A program made the translations under genes and the position numbers. Shown here piece by piece: positions 1 through 9,879 of a DNA stretch of 64,000 nucleotides. Origin of the DNA: Collinsella aerofaciens (GTDB lineage Bacteria; Actinomycetota; Coriobacteriia; Coriobacteriales; Coriobacteriaceae); assembly GCF_018785265.1 (NCBI RefSeq), contig NZ_WQPK01000041.1, forward strand, positions 55,708 to 119,707, in the 5' to 3' direction. The notes below the pieces were generated by a model. The model was not told the DNA's origin. It worked only from the letters and a program-made list of their open reading frames with translations, and made no database searches. Each line of letters begins with the position of its first letter. Positions within the stretch are counted from its first letter, which is position 1.

Positions 1-61
1 CAGAGTCAACGGGGGCGGCACCAACGGCGGCCGCCTCCGTGCGAGCTTTACGAGCGGACAT
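1..61 (-). CDS. grpE: GrpE nucleotide exchange factor, N-terminal start only
   Basis: A minus-strand ATG at 59-61 lies two bases after the dnaK stop codon and opens a frame that runs off the left edge of the window. The 20 visible residues begin MSARKARTEAAA and are Ala/Arg rich and low complexity, as in the disordered N terminus of many GrpE proteins. In Actinomycetota grpE commonly follows dnaK directly, and the tight spacing implies co-translation. The identification rests on position; the visible sequence has no diagnostic motif. DnaJ or another small gene is possible. Confidence 0.55.
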   Translation of the reverse strand, partial: MSARKARTEAAAVGAAPVDS

Positions 62-63
62 GA

Positions 64-1956
<1,893 letters not shown>

Positions 1957-2220
1957 TAGAAATTCCCTCTCTCTTTTGCGTTCGCGCCGCCTCGACGGTC
2001 TGTCGCGCGGCGCTTCGGCTTGTCTTTCAGGATGTAGTGTATCCCCTTATGGGCCGGAATATACAAAATCTAAGTCAATTCATATAAGATTTCTTATTGC
2101 CAAGAGTTTAGGTTCGCAAATATGCAGGTAGACGCGCTGTTTGAGTTCTGGGCAGATCTATCGAGATCTATGTAGAGATGGCTGAGGTTTGCGTCCGGGG
2201 GTGCCTGGGGGCCGTCTTGC
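1957..2220. other. Region upstream of dnaK, no gene
   Basis: This is the 5' region of dnaK, read leftward. It is AT-richer than its surroundings between about 2040 and 2130. A weak inverted pair AAATCT/AGATTT sits there, but no convincing -35/-10 pair was found and no known heat-shock operator is recognisable. The rest (about 2140-2220) is non-coding sequence leading into the 62-bp hairpin array. Confidence 0.5.
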
Positions 2221-2406
2221 GGAAAGCTCATCCCGGTTTGATCGTGGATTCCGGGTCGCAGTTTCCGTCTGAAGGCTCAACCGGAAACCGTATCCCGTTT
2301 TGAGAGCTGATACCGGCTCGCATTTTCCGCTAGCGGGCCTAACCGGAAACTGCAACCTGTTTTTCGACAAAATAATGGGATGCGGTTTCCGCAAGCACGC
2401 TCAATC
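2221..2406. repeat. Tandem array of three 62-bp hairpin units (array 1)
   Basis: Three imperfect units begin at 2221, 2283 and 2345, an exact 62-bp period. Each unit opens with GGAAA plus a segment like CCGTATCCC and carries the approximate inverse (GGGTCGCAGTTTCC type) about 35 bases later, so each can fold into one hairpin. There is no fourth unit on either side. A second array with the same three-unit, 62-bp layout lies at 17317-17502. The units are not identical in the way CRISPR repeats are. Confidence 0.8.
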
Positions 2407-2525
2407 GCCCTATATTTCAAGTCACCTTTAGCTAACATTTATGCAGCTCAACGGCCCCACCTGCGCGTTTTTTAGTAAACCTTGGCATACTCGGCGAACG
2501 GTATGAAGATGCCAGCCAGAGGGTA

Positions 2526-2553
2526 TTGCAAACGGTCGCTCCCGTGGTATGTT
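2526..2553 (+). promoter_or_regulatory. Candidate sigma-70-type promoter of the ferredoxin gene
   Basis: TTGCAA at 2526-2531 and TATGTT at 2548-2553 are separated by 16 bases. A start of transcription near 2560 would give a leader of about 55 bases before the ferredoxin ATG at 2615. This is a motif-only prediction. Confidence 0.4.
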
Positions 2554-2614
2554 TTTGCCCGAATCAAACCGGCGCGCATCGCCTGTAGCGTCGGTCAACA
2601 GAGAGGAAACTACC

Positions 2615-2800
2615 ATGGCTCATCCCGTAATTGATGCCGACGAGTGCATCGCTTGTGGCGTTTGCGTCGACTCCTGCCCCGCTGGCGTTCTGGAGCTCCA
2701 GGACGTCGCTACCGTCGCTGACGAGGACTCCTGCGTCGCCTGTGGCGCTTGCCAGGACGCTTGCCCCGCTGGCGCGATCACCGAGATCGTCGAGGAGTAA
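2615..2800 (+). CDS. 2[4Fe-4S] ferredoxin, clostridial type
   Basis: This 61-residue protein is a small bacterial-type ferredoxin, a cytosolic low-potential electron carrier. It shows two consecutive cluster motifs, CIACGVCVDSCPAG and CVACGACQDACPAG, each CxxCxxCxxxCP, so two [4Fe-4S] clusters are expected. The start at 2615 is chosen because AGAGGAAA precedes it at good spacing and because family members begin just before the first cluster motif; an in-frame ATG at 2549 would add 22 atypical residues. The tail is acidic (ITEIVEE). It is monocistronic, with a promoter candidate upstream and an intrinsic terminator 40 bases downstream. The partner enzyme is not in the window. Confidence 0.95.
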   Translation: MAHPVIDADECIACGVCVDSCPAGVLELQDVATVADEDSCVACGACQDACPAGAITEIVEE

Positions 2801-2836
2801 CAACTCCCCCACTTGCACACTCAAAAGTACACCGTG

Positions 2837-2885
2837 CACAAAAAAGGAGGCTTCCGCATCGCCGCGGAGGCCTCCTTTTTTTGTG
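2837..2885 (+). terminator. Intrinsic terminator after the ferredoxin gene
   Basis: AAAAGGAGGCTTCCGC and GCGGAGGCCTCCTTTTTTT form a strong stem around a short loop, followed by a T run. Because an A run precedes it, the hairpin could also work for leftward transcription. Confidence 0.85.
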
Positions 2886-2925
2886 CGGATAACTAATTTG
2901 GCACCGCCGTTGGTTGAACTCGCGC

Positions 2926-3042
2926 CAGCGAAAACGCCCCATTTGAGGCAAGGTGGCCTGAAAGAGGAGGGAAGCGTACTCTGGTACGCGACCGACGATT
3001 GAAGGCCAGATTGTCCAAATGGGGCGTTTGCAGCGTCGGCTA
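2926..3042 (+). repeat. Structured intergenic element, family 1, copy A
   Basis: The outer stem pairs 2932-2945 with 3016-3029, 14 perfect pairs. The middle stem pairs TGGCCT (2954-2959) with AGGCCA (3003-3008). The inner hairpin is GCGTAC-TCTG-GTACGC (2974-2989). The linkers CAAGG, GAAA, TTGA and GATTG are shared with copies at 17648 and 21090, while the stem sequences are not. It lies just downstream of niaR, which is on the other strand. See the findings for the covariation argument. Confidence 0.75.
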
Positions 3043-3585
3043 AGAGAGATCGTCTTCGTAGGGCATCAGGTCTGCAAGGTAGCCTTTCTCCTTGAGCATA
3101 GCCTCGATCTCGTCGAGGGTTTGCTCGTCCTCCGCCGCGATGCGATGGAAGTGATAGCCGCTCGTCACCGTTAGTAGCGGGAAACTCTTGCCGCTCTCGA
3201 TATCGCGCAGATAGCGCTCAACATCGCGACGGTTGCGGATGTCCAGGTCGGCCGTGATCTTGCCGTACACACGATGGTTGACGATCACGTTGAGCACGGC
3301 GCCACCCGCGTCGACGATACTCGTGAGCTCGTCGCCCGCCTGCTCCACACTGTGGCGCACCTTAACAAGACGCGTGGGCACGGCGGGGCTACTCGCGGCC
3401 TCCTGCAGCACGTAGCCGCGATTGGTCGCCACGATATCGTGCCCATCGGCGCGCAGCAGGGCGATGTCCTGCACCACGACCTGGCGGCTCACACCCACCT
3501 CGTGGGCAAGCGCGCTGCCCGATACGGGTCCCTTGGCTCGCTCGAGCACGGCCATGATGGCACGGCGACGCTCGCGGGCGTTCAT
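3040..3585 (-). CDS. niaR: NiaR-type niacin-responsive transcriptional repressor (HTH plus 3H domain)
   Basis: This is a predicted repressor of NAD synthesis genes that senses nicotinic acid. Residues 1-60 form a winged HTH (SGSALAHEVGVSRQVVVQDIALLRADG). The rest is the 3H domain, with its characteristic histidines in VRHSVEQAGDEL, VNHRVYGKITADL and GYHFHRI. The length of 181 residues fits the YrxA/NiaR family. It is the last gene of nadA-nadB-nadC-niaR: its ATG overlaps the nadC stop by one base (TAATG), so translation is coupled. The likely operator is the 44-bp palindrome in front of nadA, making this an autoregulated operon (inference). Confidence 0.9.
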   Translation of the reverse strand: MNARERRRAIMAVLERAKGPVSGSALAHEVGVSRQVVVQDIALLRADGHDIVATNRGYVLQEAASSPAVPTRLVKVRHSVEQAGDELTSIVDAGGAVLNVIVNHRVYGKITADLDIRNRRDVERYLRDIESGKSFPLLTVTSGYHFHRIAAEDEQTLDEIEAMLKEKGYLADLMPYEDDLS

Positions 3586-4445
3586 TATTTACCGTCCAGC
3601 AGACGCAGGTGCTTAAGCGAGAGGTCGAGAATCGGCGCGGAGTGCGTCAGGGCACCCGAGCTAATAAAGTCAACGCCCAGGTCGGCAAGCGCGCGGATAT
3701 TGCTGGCATCCACGTTGCCCGAGCACTCGGTCTTGGCGCGGCCGGCGATAAGCTCAATCGCGTCAGCCATGTCGTCGTGGGTCATGTTGTCGAACATGAT
3801 GATATCGGCACCGGCCTCCACGGCCTCGCGCACCATGTCCAGGTTCTCGCACTCGATCTCGACCGTCGTGGTAAACGATGCATGGGCGCGCGCCATCTCG
3901 ATCGCACGCGTCACACCACCGGCGGCGTCGATGTGGTTGTCCTTGAGCATGACAGCCGTCGACAGGTTGTAACGGTGGTTGCTGCCGCCGCCGATCTCGA
4001 CCGCGGCCTTCTCGAAGACGCGCATGCCCGGCGTGGTCTTGCGCGTGTCGACAAGCACGGTCTTGGTACCCTCGAGCGCAGCCGCCATCCGATGCGTGTA
4101 AGTAGCGATGCCGCTCATGCGCTGCAGGTAGTTGAGCGCCACGCGCTCGCCCGAAAGCAACACGCGCGCGTCGCCGCGCACCTGACCCACATGGTCGCCG
4201 GCGTGCACCTCGTCGCCATCCGAGACATCGAACAACACGGAGCTCTGCGGATCCAGCAGCTCAAAGGTGCGGGAGAACACGTCTAGGCCGGCGATGATGC
4301 CATCGGCTTTGGCGATAAGCTCCACCGTGGCGGGGCGCGCCGTGGGGCACACGCTCGCCGTGCTCACGTCCTCAAAGGTAATGTCCTCGCGCAGGGCCTG
4401 CAAAATCAGATCATCGACGACGAGCTTCATGGTAATGGGATTCAT
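3585..4445 (-). CDS. nadC: Nicotinate-nucleotide pyrophosphorylase (carboxylating)
   Basis: NadC converts quinolinate and PRPP to nicotinate mononucleotide, CO2 and PPi, the last step of the de novo branch. The 286 residues match the family length. Recognisable blocks are SGERVALNYLQRMSGIAT, the substrate-binding VDTRKTTPGMR, and GGGSNHRYNL followed by MLKDNHI. The C-terminal barrel contains VEIECEN and DIIMFDNM. The ATG at 4445 is preceded by GGAGGAAT. The gene sits three bases after nadB and overlaps niaR by one base. Confidence 0.97.
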   Translation of the reverse strand: MNPITMKLVVDDLILQALREDITFEDVSTASVCPTARPATVELIAKADGIIAGLDVFSRTFELLDPQSSVLFDVSDGDEVHAGDHVGQVRGDARVLLSGERVALNYLQRMSGIATYTHRMAAALEGTKTVLVDTRKTTPGMRVFEKAAVEIGGGSNHRYNLSTAVMLKDNHIDAAGGVTRAIEMARAHASFTTTVEIECENLDMVREAVEAGADIIMFDNMTHDDMADAIELIAGRAKTECSGNVDASNIRALADLGVDFISSGALTHSAPILDLSLKHLRLLDGK

Positions 4446-4448
4446 GGT

Positions 4449-5825
4449 CTATTCCTCCACGGCCTGCGTGCCGGCGGCACGGGCCAAATCATCGATTGCC
4501 AGGGTGTCGGCGCCCAGGGCGCGATGACGGCCATCGAGCGCGGGATCGCCTGCCTGCTCCACGGCCAGTGACTCGCCGGTACGCATATACCACGCGGCGC
4601 GACGACCCCAGACCAGCGCCTCGAGCAGGCTGTTTGAAGCCAGGCGATTCTTGCCGTGAACGCCGTTGCAGGCCGTCTCGCCGGCGGCGTAGAGCTCGGG
4701 CATCGAGGTGCGGCCGTCCTTGTCGACCCACACGCCGCCCATAAAGTAGTGCTGCGTGGGCGTAACGGGGATGGGCTCGTCCAAGATGTCGCGGCTGTCC
4801 TCCAGGCAGCGCGCGCGAATGTTGGCAAAGTGCCCGGTCACCACATCGCGCTCGACGGGGGCAAAACTCAGCCACTCGTGCTCGGTACCGTCCTGCTTCA
4901 TCTGCTCGCGAATAGCGGCGGCGACCACATCGCGCGGCTGAAGCTCGTCGGTAAAGCGCTCACCAGCGGCGTTGAGCAAAATCGCGCCCTCGCCGCGGCA
5001 GCTCTCGCTGATCAGGAAGGTGCGGCCCGGCTGCGGCGAGAACAGTCCCGTGGGGTGAATCTGCACGTAGTCCAGGTGCTCCATCTTAATGCCATGCTCC
5101 TGAGCGATGTAGCAGGCGTCGCCCGTGAGCTGCGGGTAGTTGGTCGAGTGGTCGTACACGCCGCCAATGCCACCCGTCGCCCACAGCGTGTGGCGGGCAT
5201 GGATCTTAAACGGCTTACCGGCATGCACGCCCTCAACGGCATTTGCCAGCTCGTCGGCGGGGCGAACCGAGTTGTCCTCGTCCACGGCTACGGCGACGAC
5301 GCCGGTGCACACCGTGGCGCCATCGCGCTCGGCGGTCAGGATGTCGGTCATGGCCGCGTGCTCCAAAATCTGCACGTTGTCCAGCTTGCGAACGGCCTGG
5401 AGCAGCTTGGTCGTGATCTCCTTGCCCGTAATGTCGGCATGGAAGGCAATGCGCGGACGGCTGTGCGCGCCCTCGCGGGTAAAATTGAGGCTGCCGTCGG
5501 CCTTGCGCTCAAAATCCACGCCCATCGCTAGCAGGTCGTTGATGACCGAGCGGCTCGAGCGAATCATGATGTCGACGCTCTCGCGGCGGTTCTCGTAGTG
5601 GCCGGCGTGTATGGTGTCCTCAAAGAAGGCATCGTAGTCCGAGCCTTCGGGCAGCACGCAAATGCCGCCCTGCGCGAGCATCGAATCGCACTCATCGACC
5701 GCGCCCTTGGAGAGCATGATCACGCGCGTGCTCGTCGGCAGATTGAGGGCCGCGTACAGACCCGCCACGCCGCAGCCGGCAATGACGACGTCGCACTCCA
5801 TATCGGGGTATTGCTTGGTTTCCAC
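4449..5825 (-). CDS. nadB: L-aspartate oxidase
   Basis: NadB is a cytosolic flavoprotein that oxidises L-aspartate to iminoaspartate, the substrate of NadA. The N terminus carries the FAD-binding GxGxxG motif in VVIAGCGVAGLYAAL. Further on are the succinate-dehydrogenase-family blocks ATGGIGG, HPTGL and SESCRGEGAIL, and near the C terminus ACNGVHGKNRLASNSLLE. I chose the GTG at 5823-5825 because AGGGAGAGG lies six bases upstream and the protein then begins VETKQYPDMECDVV, close to the flavin fold. The frame is open further upstream to an ATG at 5876, but that start lacks a ribosome-binding site. The resulting length is 458 residues. Confidence 0.95.
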   Translation of the reverse strand: METKQYPDMECDVVIAGCGVAGLYAALNLPTSTRVIMLSKGAVDECDSMLAQGGICVLPEGSDYDAFFEDTIHAGHYENRRESVDIMIRSSRSVINDLLAMGVDFERKADGSLNFTREGAHSRPRIAFHADITGKEITTKLLQAVRKLDNVQILEHAAMTDILTAERDGATVCTGVVAVAVDEDNSVRPADELANAVEGVHAGKPFKIHARHTLWATGGIGGVYDHSTNYPQLTGDACYIAQEHGIKMEHLDYVQIHPTGLFSPQPGRTFLISESCRGEGAILLNAAGERFTDELQPRDVVAAAIREQMKQDGTEHEWLSFAPVERDVVTGHFANIRARCLEDSRDILDEPIPVTPTQHYFMGGVWVDKDGRTSMPELYAAGETACNGVHGKNRLASNSLLEALVWGRRAAWYMRTGESLAVEQAGDPALDGRHRALGADTLAIDDLARAAGTQAVEE

Positions 5826-5880
5826 AGGAATCCTCTCCCTTGAATGTGACATAAGGGACCGTCCCTCATGCAACATTGTT

Positions 5881-6906
5881 CTAGCGTGCTGCGTACTCGA
5901 GCATACGGTCGAGCGTGAGCTTGGCCTGGTCGGCAGCCTCGTCCGACACGCCGATCTGCACCTCGCCCTCGCCCGTCTCCAGGCAGCGCACGAGCTTCTC
6001 GAGCGTGATGAGATCCATGTTGACGCAGGTGGGCTGCACCGCGGGGAAGTAGAACTTCTTGCCGGTGCCCTGGCAGCGGCGCTCGAGCTCGTAGAGCACG
6101 CCGCGGACCGTCACGATGATGAATTCGCTCGCGCCGGACTCCTCGGCATACTTGATGATGCCGGCGGTGGAGCCGATGTAGTCGGCCTCGGCCAGGACGT
6201 CGGCCTTGCACTCGGGGTGCGCCAGCACGAGCGCGTCGGGGTGGGCCTCCGTCGCGTCGACGATCTGCTCGACGGTGATGATGTGATGGCGCGGGCAGTA
6301 GCCGTTGTTGAGGATGACGTGCTTTTGCGGCACCTGCTCGGCTACGAAGCGTCCCAGGTTTTGGTCGGGAATGAACAGAATATGCTGCTGCGGCAGCTCG
6401 GACACGATCTTAACGGCGTTGGAACTGGTGACGCACACGTCGCTCCAGCTCTTGATCTCGACCGTGGAGTTGACGTAGCACACCACGGCCAGGTCGTCGC
6501 CGTACTCGGCGCGCGCCGCGTCGACCGTCTCGCGCTTGACCATGTGCGCCATGGGACAGTCCGCGCCCGGCTCGGGCAGCAGCACGGTCTTAGTGGGATT
6601 GAGCAGCTTGGCGCTCTCGCCCATAAACTCCACGCCGCACAACACGATGGTCTGCTGCGGCAGGCTTTTGGCGAGCTTTGCCAGGTAGAAGCTATCGCCG
6701 ACGTAATCGGCAACGGCTTGGACCTCGGGCGCCACGTAATAGTGCGCCAGGATCACCGCGTCACGTTGGGTTTTTAGTTGCTGAATGGCCTCGACGAGCT
6801 CTGCGGGCACCAGTGCCGCACGCTCCGTTGCCGTCGTTGCCGATGCCAGGCCGGCCGCGATATCGCGTGCAAGCTCCGACGCATCCATGTTCGCGCTCTG
6901 TGCCAT
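5881..6906 (-). CDS. nadA: Quinolinate synthase A
   Basis: NadA condenses iminoaspartate with dihydroxyacetone phosphate to give quinolinate, using an oxygen-sensitive [4Fe-4S] cluster. The triplicated fold is visible: ILAHYYVAPEVQAVADYVGDS, VLCGVEFMGESAKLLNP with GADCPMAHMV, and HPECKADVLAEADYIGSTAGI. The cluster cysteines are expected among C in VLCGVEF, CPMAHM and QPTCVNM. The ATG at 6906 follows AGAGGGG at good spacing; the codon before it is TTG. It is the first gene of the NAD operon, 55 bases before nadB. Confidence 0.96.
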   Translation of the reverse strand: MAQSANMDASELARDIAAGLASATTATERAALVPAELVEAIQQLKTQRDAVILAHYYVAPEVQAVADYVGDSFYLAKLAKSLPQQTIVLCGVEFMGESAKLLNPTKTVLLPEPGADCPMAHMVKRETVDAARAEYGDDLAVVCYVNSTVEIKSWSDVCVTSSNAVKIVSELPQQHILFIPDQNLGRFVAEQVPQKHVILNNGYCPRHHIITVEQIVDATEAHPDALVLAHPECKADVLAEADYIGSTAGIIKYAEESGASEFIIVTVRGVLYELERRCQGTGKKFYFPAVQPTCVNMDLITLEKLVRCLETGEGEVQIGVSDEAADQAKLTLDRMLEYAAR

Positions 6907-6941
6907 CAAGGCCCCTCTCTTTTGGCGAATCTTGGGGCTTT

Positions 6942-6970
6942 AGTATGACACCTAGGTTTACAGCTGACAA
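6942..6970 (-). promoter_or_regulatory. Promoter of the nadABC-niaR operon
   Basis: On the minus strand TTGTCA (6965-6970) and CATACT (6942-6947) are separated by exactly 17 bases. The start of transcription would lie near 6935, giving a short leader before nadA. The -35 box overlaps the loop and right edge of the first arm of the palindrome at 6948-6991, and the spacer lies wholly within the palindrome. Confidence 0.65.
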
Positions 6971-6991
6971 GACAGCTGTAAACCTAGGTGT
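6948..6991. promoter_or_regulatory. 44-bp perfect palindrome, probable NiaR operator
   Basis: ACACCTAGGTTTACAGCTG (6948-6966) is exactly inverted at 6973-6991 across the six bases ACAAGA. It contains two nested small palindromes, CCTAGG and CAGCTG, on each arm. It covers the -35 box and spacer of the nadA promoter, and the operon encodes NiaR, so a repressor site is the simplest reading. Assignment to NiaR is inferred from context and from resemblance of the TTTACAGCTG...CAGCTGTAAA centre to palindromic sites of that family. Confidence 0.7.
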
Positions 6992-7198
6992 AAAGTTGAA
7001 ATAAAGATTCAATCATGTGGCAGGTCCATTTTCGAACTGGCAAGCTGAGGATAGCTGAGCTCTCGATGGCGCAGGAGGCATCTTTCGCCACCGCAACACC
7101 GCTTGGCGCGAGCTGCACGCCGTGGGGCGCAAACGGTCCGCACCCCCGCAAGCGGCGCGTGCCCGATGTGGCAAAATCGAACTACTTAAGGGGGCCGA

Positions 7199-7921
7199 AT
7201 GCTCAAGATTATTGCCTGCGACGATGATGTCGCTTTTCTAGATAGACTGCACCGGATGATCGACCGTTGGTCGACCGAGACGGGCACGGCGGTCGATGTT
7301 GCGCTCGTCACGCGCGGCGAGGACCTGCTGGCCCGCCATGCCGCATCGCGCGCCGACATCATTCTGCTCGACATGATCATGCCGCTCGTCAACGGCATGG
7401 ACACCGCACGCGAACTGCGCCAGGCCGACACCGCCGTGCGCCTGGTGTTCCTCACCTCGTCGCCCGAGTTCGCGCTGGAATCCTACGAGGTCCGCGCCTT
7501 CGACTATCTGCTCAAGCCCGTGACTTACGAACGCCTGGCGAGATTACTCGACGAGCTTTCGAGCATGCGCCCGGCGGCAACCGACGAGCTCGTGATCAAA
7601 ACTTCCTTTGGCTACCACGCCCTGCGCCTGTCCGACATCGAATATGCCGAGGCGCGCAACAAGCACGTGGTCTTCCACCTGCGCGACGGACGCGATATCG
7701 AGGCACTCGAGTCGTTCCGCAGCGTCGAGGACCGCTTGGAGCAAAACGCGGTCTTCTTTAAATGCCACCGCAGCTACCAGGTCAACCTGCGCAATATCGA
7801 TCACTTTGACCGCACGGACATCGTCATGCGCTCGGGCGCGTGCATCCCGCTTTCGCGCAGCTGCAAGCAGGGATTCCAAGACGCCTACTTTGCGGCGCGC
7901 TTTGAGGGCGGGAGGCGCTGA
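7199..7921 (+). CDS. LytTR-family response regulator
   Basis: This is a 240-residue two-component regulator of the AgrA/LytR type. The receiver domain has the acidic pocket CDDD (residues 7-10), the phospho-acceptor aspartate D58 in ILLDMIMP, and the conserved lysine in YLLKPVTY. The C-terminal half (about 130-235) is a LytTR DNA-binding domain with VIKTSFGYHALRLSDIEYAEARNKHVVFHL and FKCHRSYQVNLRNI. The start is preceded by AAGGGGG. It overlaps the following kinase gene by one base pair step (ATGA). No AgrB or AgrD-like gene is adjacent, so the signal is unknown. Confidence 0.92.
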   Translation: MLKIIACDDDVAFLDRLHRMIDRWSTETGTAVDVALVTRGEDLLARHAASRADIILLDMIMPLVNGMDTARELRQADTAVRLVFLTSSPEFALESYEVRAFDYLLKPVTYERLARLLDELSSMRPAATDELVIKTSFGYHALRLSDIEYAEARNKHVVFHLRDGRDIEALESFRSVEDRLEQNAVFFKCHRSYQVNLRNIDHFDRTDIVMRSGACIPLSRSCKQGFQDAYFAARFEGGRR

Positions 7922-9198
7922 TGGTCTCCTCGGTCGAAATGGTCCTTTGGGCAATCCACCACGCCACGACGCTGCTCTTTGGCGTCTTTGCCTCGGCGGC
8001 GCTGTGCGGTGTCGAGATCAACCGGCGTCATGCGCTTGAACTGGTGTTGGTCGGTGCCGTAACCGGCGCTGCCTTTTCGATCGCCAATGCCGTCGGCGGA
8101 GAGCTTTTCGCCCGCCAGGTATATCCGCTCGTCGTGCATCTGCCGCTCATCATCTATTTGTGCGCGCGCTACCGCCTGAGCCCGCTGCTTGCCGTGCTCG
8201 GCATTACGAGTGCCTATCTGAGCTGCCAGTTCAGCAATTGGATGGGCATCGCCGCATTTGCCGCAACCGATTCTCAGATCGCGTACTATCTGGCGCGTAT
8301 CGCGACCACACTCGCCGTCTTTGCCGTCCTGTTGCATTGGGCCGGCGACATCGGTCCGCGCTTGGCGATTAAAAGCACCACCGAGCTGGGCATCCTTTTA
8401 ATCCTGCCGCTCGTCTATTACGTCTTTGACTATGCCACCAACGTCTACACCACGCTGTTCCACTCGGGCTCGGTGGTGACGGTTGAGTTTTTGGCATTTG
8501 CGCTCTGTGCCTTCTATCTTATGTTTCTTGCCGTTTACCTGCGCGAATACGAAGAAAAGGAAACCGCCGAGCGAGAGCGTTGGATGCTCGAGACCCGCGA
8601 CAGCGCCGCCATCAAAGAGCTCGAGGCTTGGCGTCAATCTGGGCGCGAGCTGTCGATTCTGCGCCACGACATGCGCCACTTCCTACGCGGCCTGGCCGCT
8701 TTAATTGAGGAGGGCCACACCGACGAGGCGCTCAAACGCATCGATGAACTCTGCGAAGCCGGCGATCGCACCGCCGTACGCCGCTTCTGCGCCAACGAGA
8801 CCGTAAACATCGCGCTTTCGTCATTTAACTCGGATATCAATAGAAACGGCATTACCGCCAACCTGCGCGCCGCCGTACCCGAAACCATCCACGTAGGCGA
8901 CGCCGACCTGTTTAGCGTGCTCTCAAATGCCTTGGAAAACGCTATCACCGCCGCAAGCGCCGCACCCCAAGGAAAGCGATTCGTCGACCTTGACCTGCGA
9001 TTAGAGGACAGCCAGCTGCTGCTGTTAGTTTCCAATACGTTTGACCGCGCGCCGCGCATGGTCGACGGCATGCCCGTGACCCGGCATGCGGGCCACGGCT
9101 TTGGCACCAGAAGCATCAAACTCGCCGTGGAGCGCATGAACGGCAACTGTCAGTTCCGCATTAACGGCGATCGGTTTGAGCTGCGCGCTGTGATGTAG
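7921..9198 (+). CDS. GHKL-family sensor histidine kinase (AgrC-like)
   Basis: This is the partner of the LytTR regulator. Residues 1 to about 200 contain around six hydrophobic membrane segments. A short coiled region (YLREYEEKETAERERW) leads to the dimerisation segment LSILRHDMRHFLRGLAALIEEG, whose first histidine is the probable phosphorylation site, in the style of AgrC. The ATPase domain shows the N box FSVLSNALENAITAAS and the G box GHGFGTRSIKLAVERMNG near the C terminus. The start codon overlaps the upstream stop, so the pair is translationally coupled. The sensed ligand cannot be read from the sequence. Confidence 0.92.
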   Translation: MVSSVEMVLWAIHHATTLLFGVFASAALCGVEINRRHALELVLVGAVTGAAFSIANAVGGELFARQVYPLVVHLPLIIYLCARYRLSPLLAVLGITSAYLSCQFSNWMGIAAFAATDSQIAYYLARIATTLAVFAVLLHWAGDIGPRLAIKSTTELGILLILPLVYYVFDYATNVYTTLFHSGSVVTVEFLAFALCAFYLMFLAVYLREYEEKETAERERWMLETRDSAAIKELEAWRQSGRELSILRHDMRHFLRGLAALIEEGHTDEALKRIDELCEAGDRTAVRRFCANETVNIALSSFNSDINRNGITANLRAAVPETIHVGDADLFSVLSNALENAITAASAAPQGKRFVDLDLRLEDSQLLLLVSNTFDRAPRMVDGMPVTRHAGHGFGTRSIKLAVERMNGNCQFRINGDRFELRAVM

Positions 9199-9262
9199 AA
9201 GTGCGGCGCCGATCTCGCGGCGTGTCTTGCCCGCCAGGCAATCGCTCACCGGTGCCAATCCG

Positions 9263-9838
9263 CTACAGCGGAGCGGCCGCCGGAGTCAGCTGCTTGATGT
9301 AGGCCCACATGCGCTGCTTAGCGGCCTTGTCGGTGAGTGCCGCCTCAAAGCCATCGAGCGCGAGTACGCGGCGGCCCTGCACATGGGCGACCAAGCCGGG
9401 CTTGAGCATGGCGGTGTCGAAGTCATCGATTGCCACGAGCATGTCGGCGTAGGTCTCGCGCATGACATCGGCCGCGTTGTTGTCGAGCAGTAGCACCGCC
9501 TCGGGGTCCAAGGCCTCAAGCGCCTCGCGGAACAGCTCGCACGGTAGAGTCTCGCCCACCGCGGCCGCTCCGTCACCCACGCCAGCGACGCTTGCCAGCA
9601 CGCAAAAATCCTCGGGCGCGTAGCCGATGGCCCCAAGCGCCTTGCGCAACGCCGCGCCATCCGGGCCGGCGGCAAGCTCGCCACCCGAACGCTCGGCCTC
9701 GTCCAGATCGCCTTTGACCAGCACGATCGGCGAGCACGCGTTGCCCGCGATACGCACGCCACGACCCGCGAGCGATGCGAGCTCCTGCTCGGTCGCCTGG
9801 GCGATGGCTTCTTTTTTCTGGCTTTGTGACGTGGGCAT
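9263..9838 (-). CDS. Degenerate uracil-DNA-glycosylase-like protein, function unknown
   Basis: This 191-residue protein resembles the layout of family-4 uracil-DNA glycosylases: SPIVLVKGDLDEAERSGGEL at the active-site position, then GAALRKALGAIGYAPEDFCVLASV, a mid-domain EALDPEAVLLLDNNAADVM, and a C-terminal AALTDKAAKQRMWAYIKQL resembling the HPxxLLRxPxxKRxxWxDL end. The catalytic GExPG block is replaced by VKGDLDE, the HP(S/A) histidine is absent and no cluster cysteines are present, so activity is not expected. The resemblance is my own reading of motif order and is tentative. GGAGAG lies before the ATG at 9838. The gene is divergent from trxA. Confidence 0.6.
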   Translation of the reverse strand: MPTSQSQKKEAIAQATEQELASLAGRGVRIAGNACSPIVLVKGDLDEAERSGGELAAGPDGAALRKALGAIGYAPEDFCVLASVAGVGDGAAAVGETLPCELFREALEALDPEAVLLLDNNAADVMRETYADMLVAIDDFDTAMLKPGLVAHVQGRRVLALDGFEAALTDKAAKQRMWAYIKQLTPAAAPL

Positions 9839-9879
9839 GCGCTCTCCAATCGTTTGCGTGCCCACCATTATATAAAAGA

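Noticed and set aside
2221..2406. CRISPR array (period 62 bp)
   Set aside because: Repeats are imperfect and alternate in orientation inside each unit, 'spacers' are also related to each other, there are only three units, and no cas gene is in the window.
7066..7227. AgrD-like signal peptide ORF upstream of the LytTR regulator
   Set aside because: The candidate frame has no ribosome-binding site, overlaps the regulator start, and lacks an amphipathic leader and Cys/Ser ring residue pattern; no AgrB is nearby.
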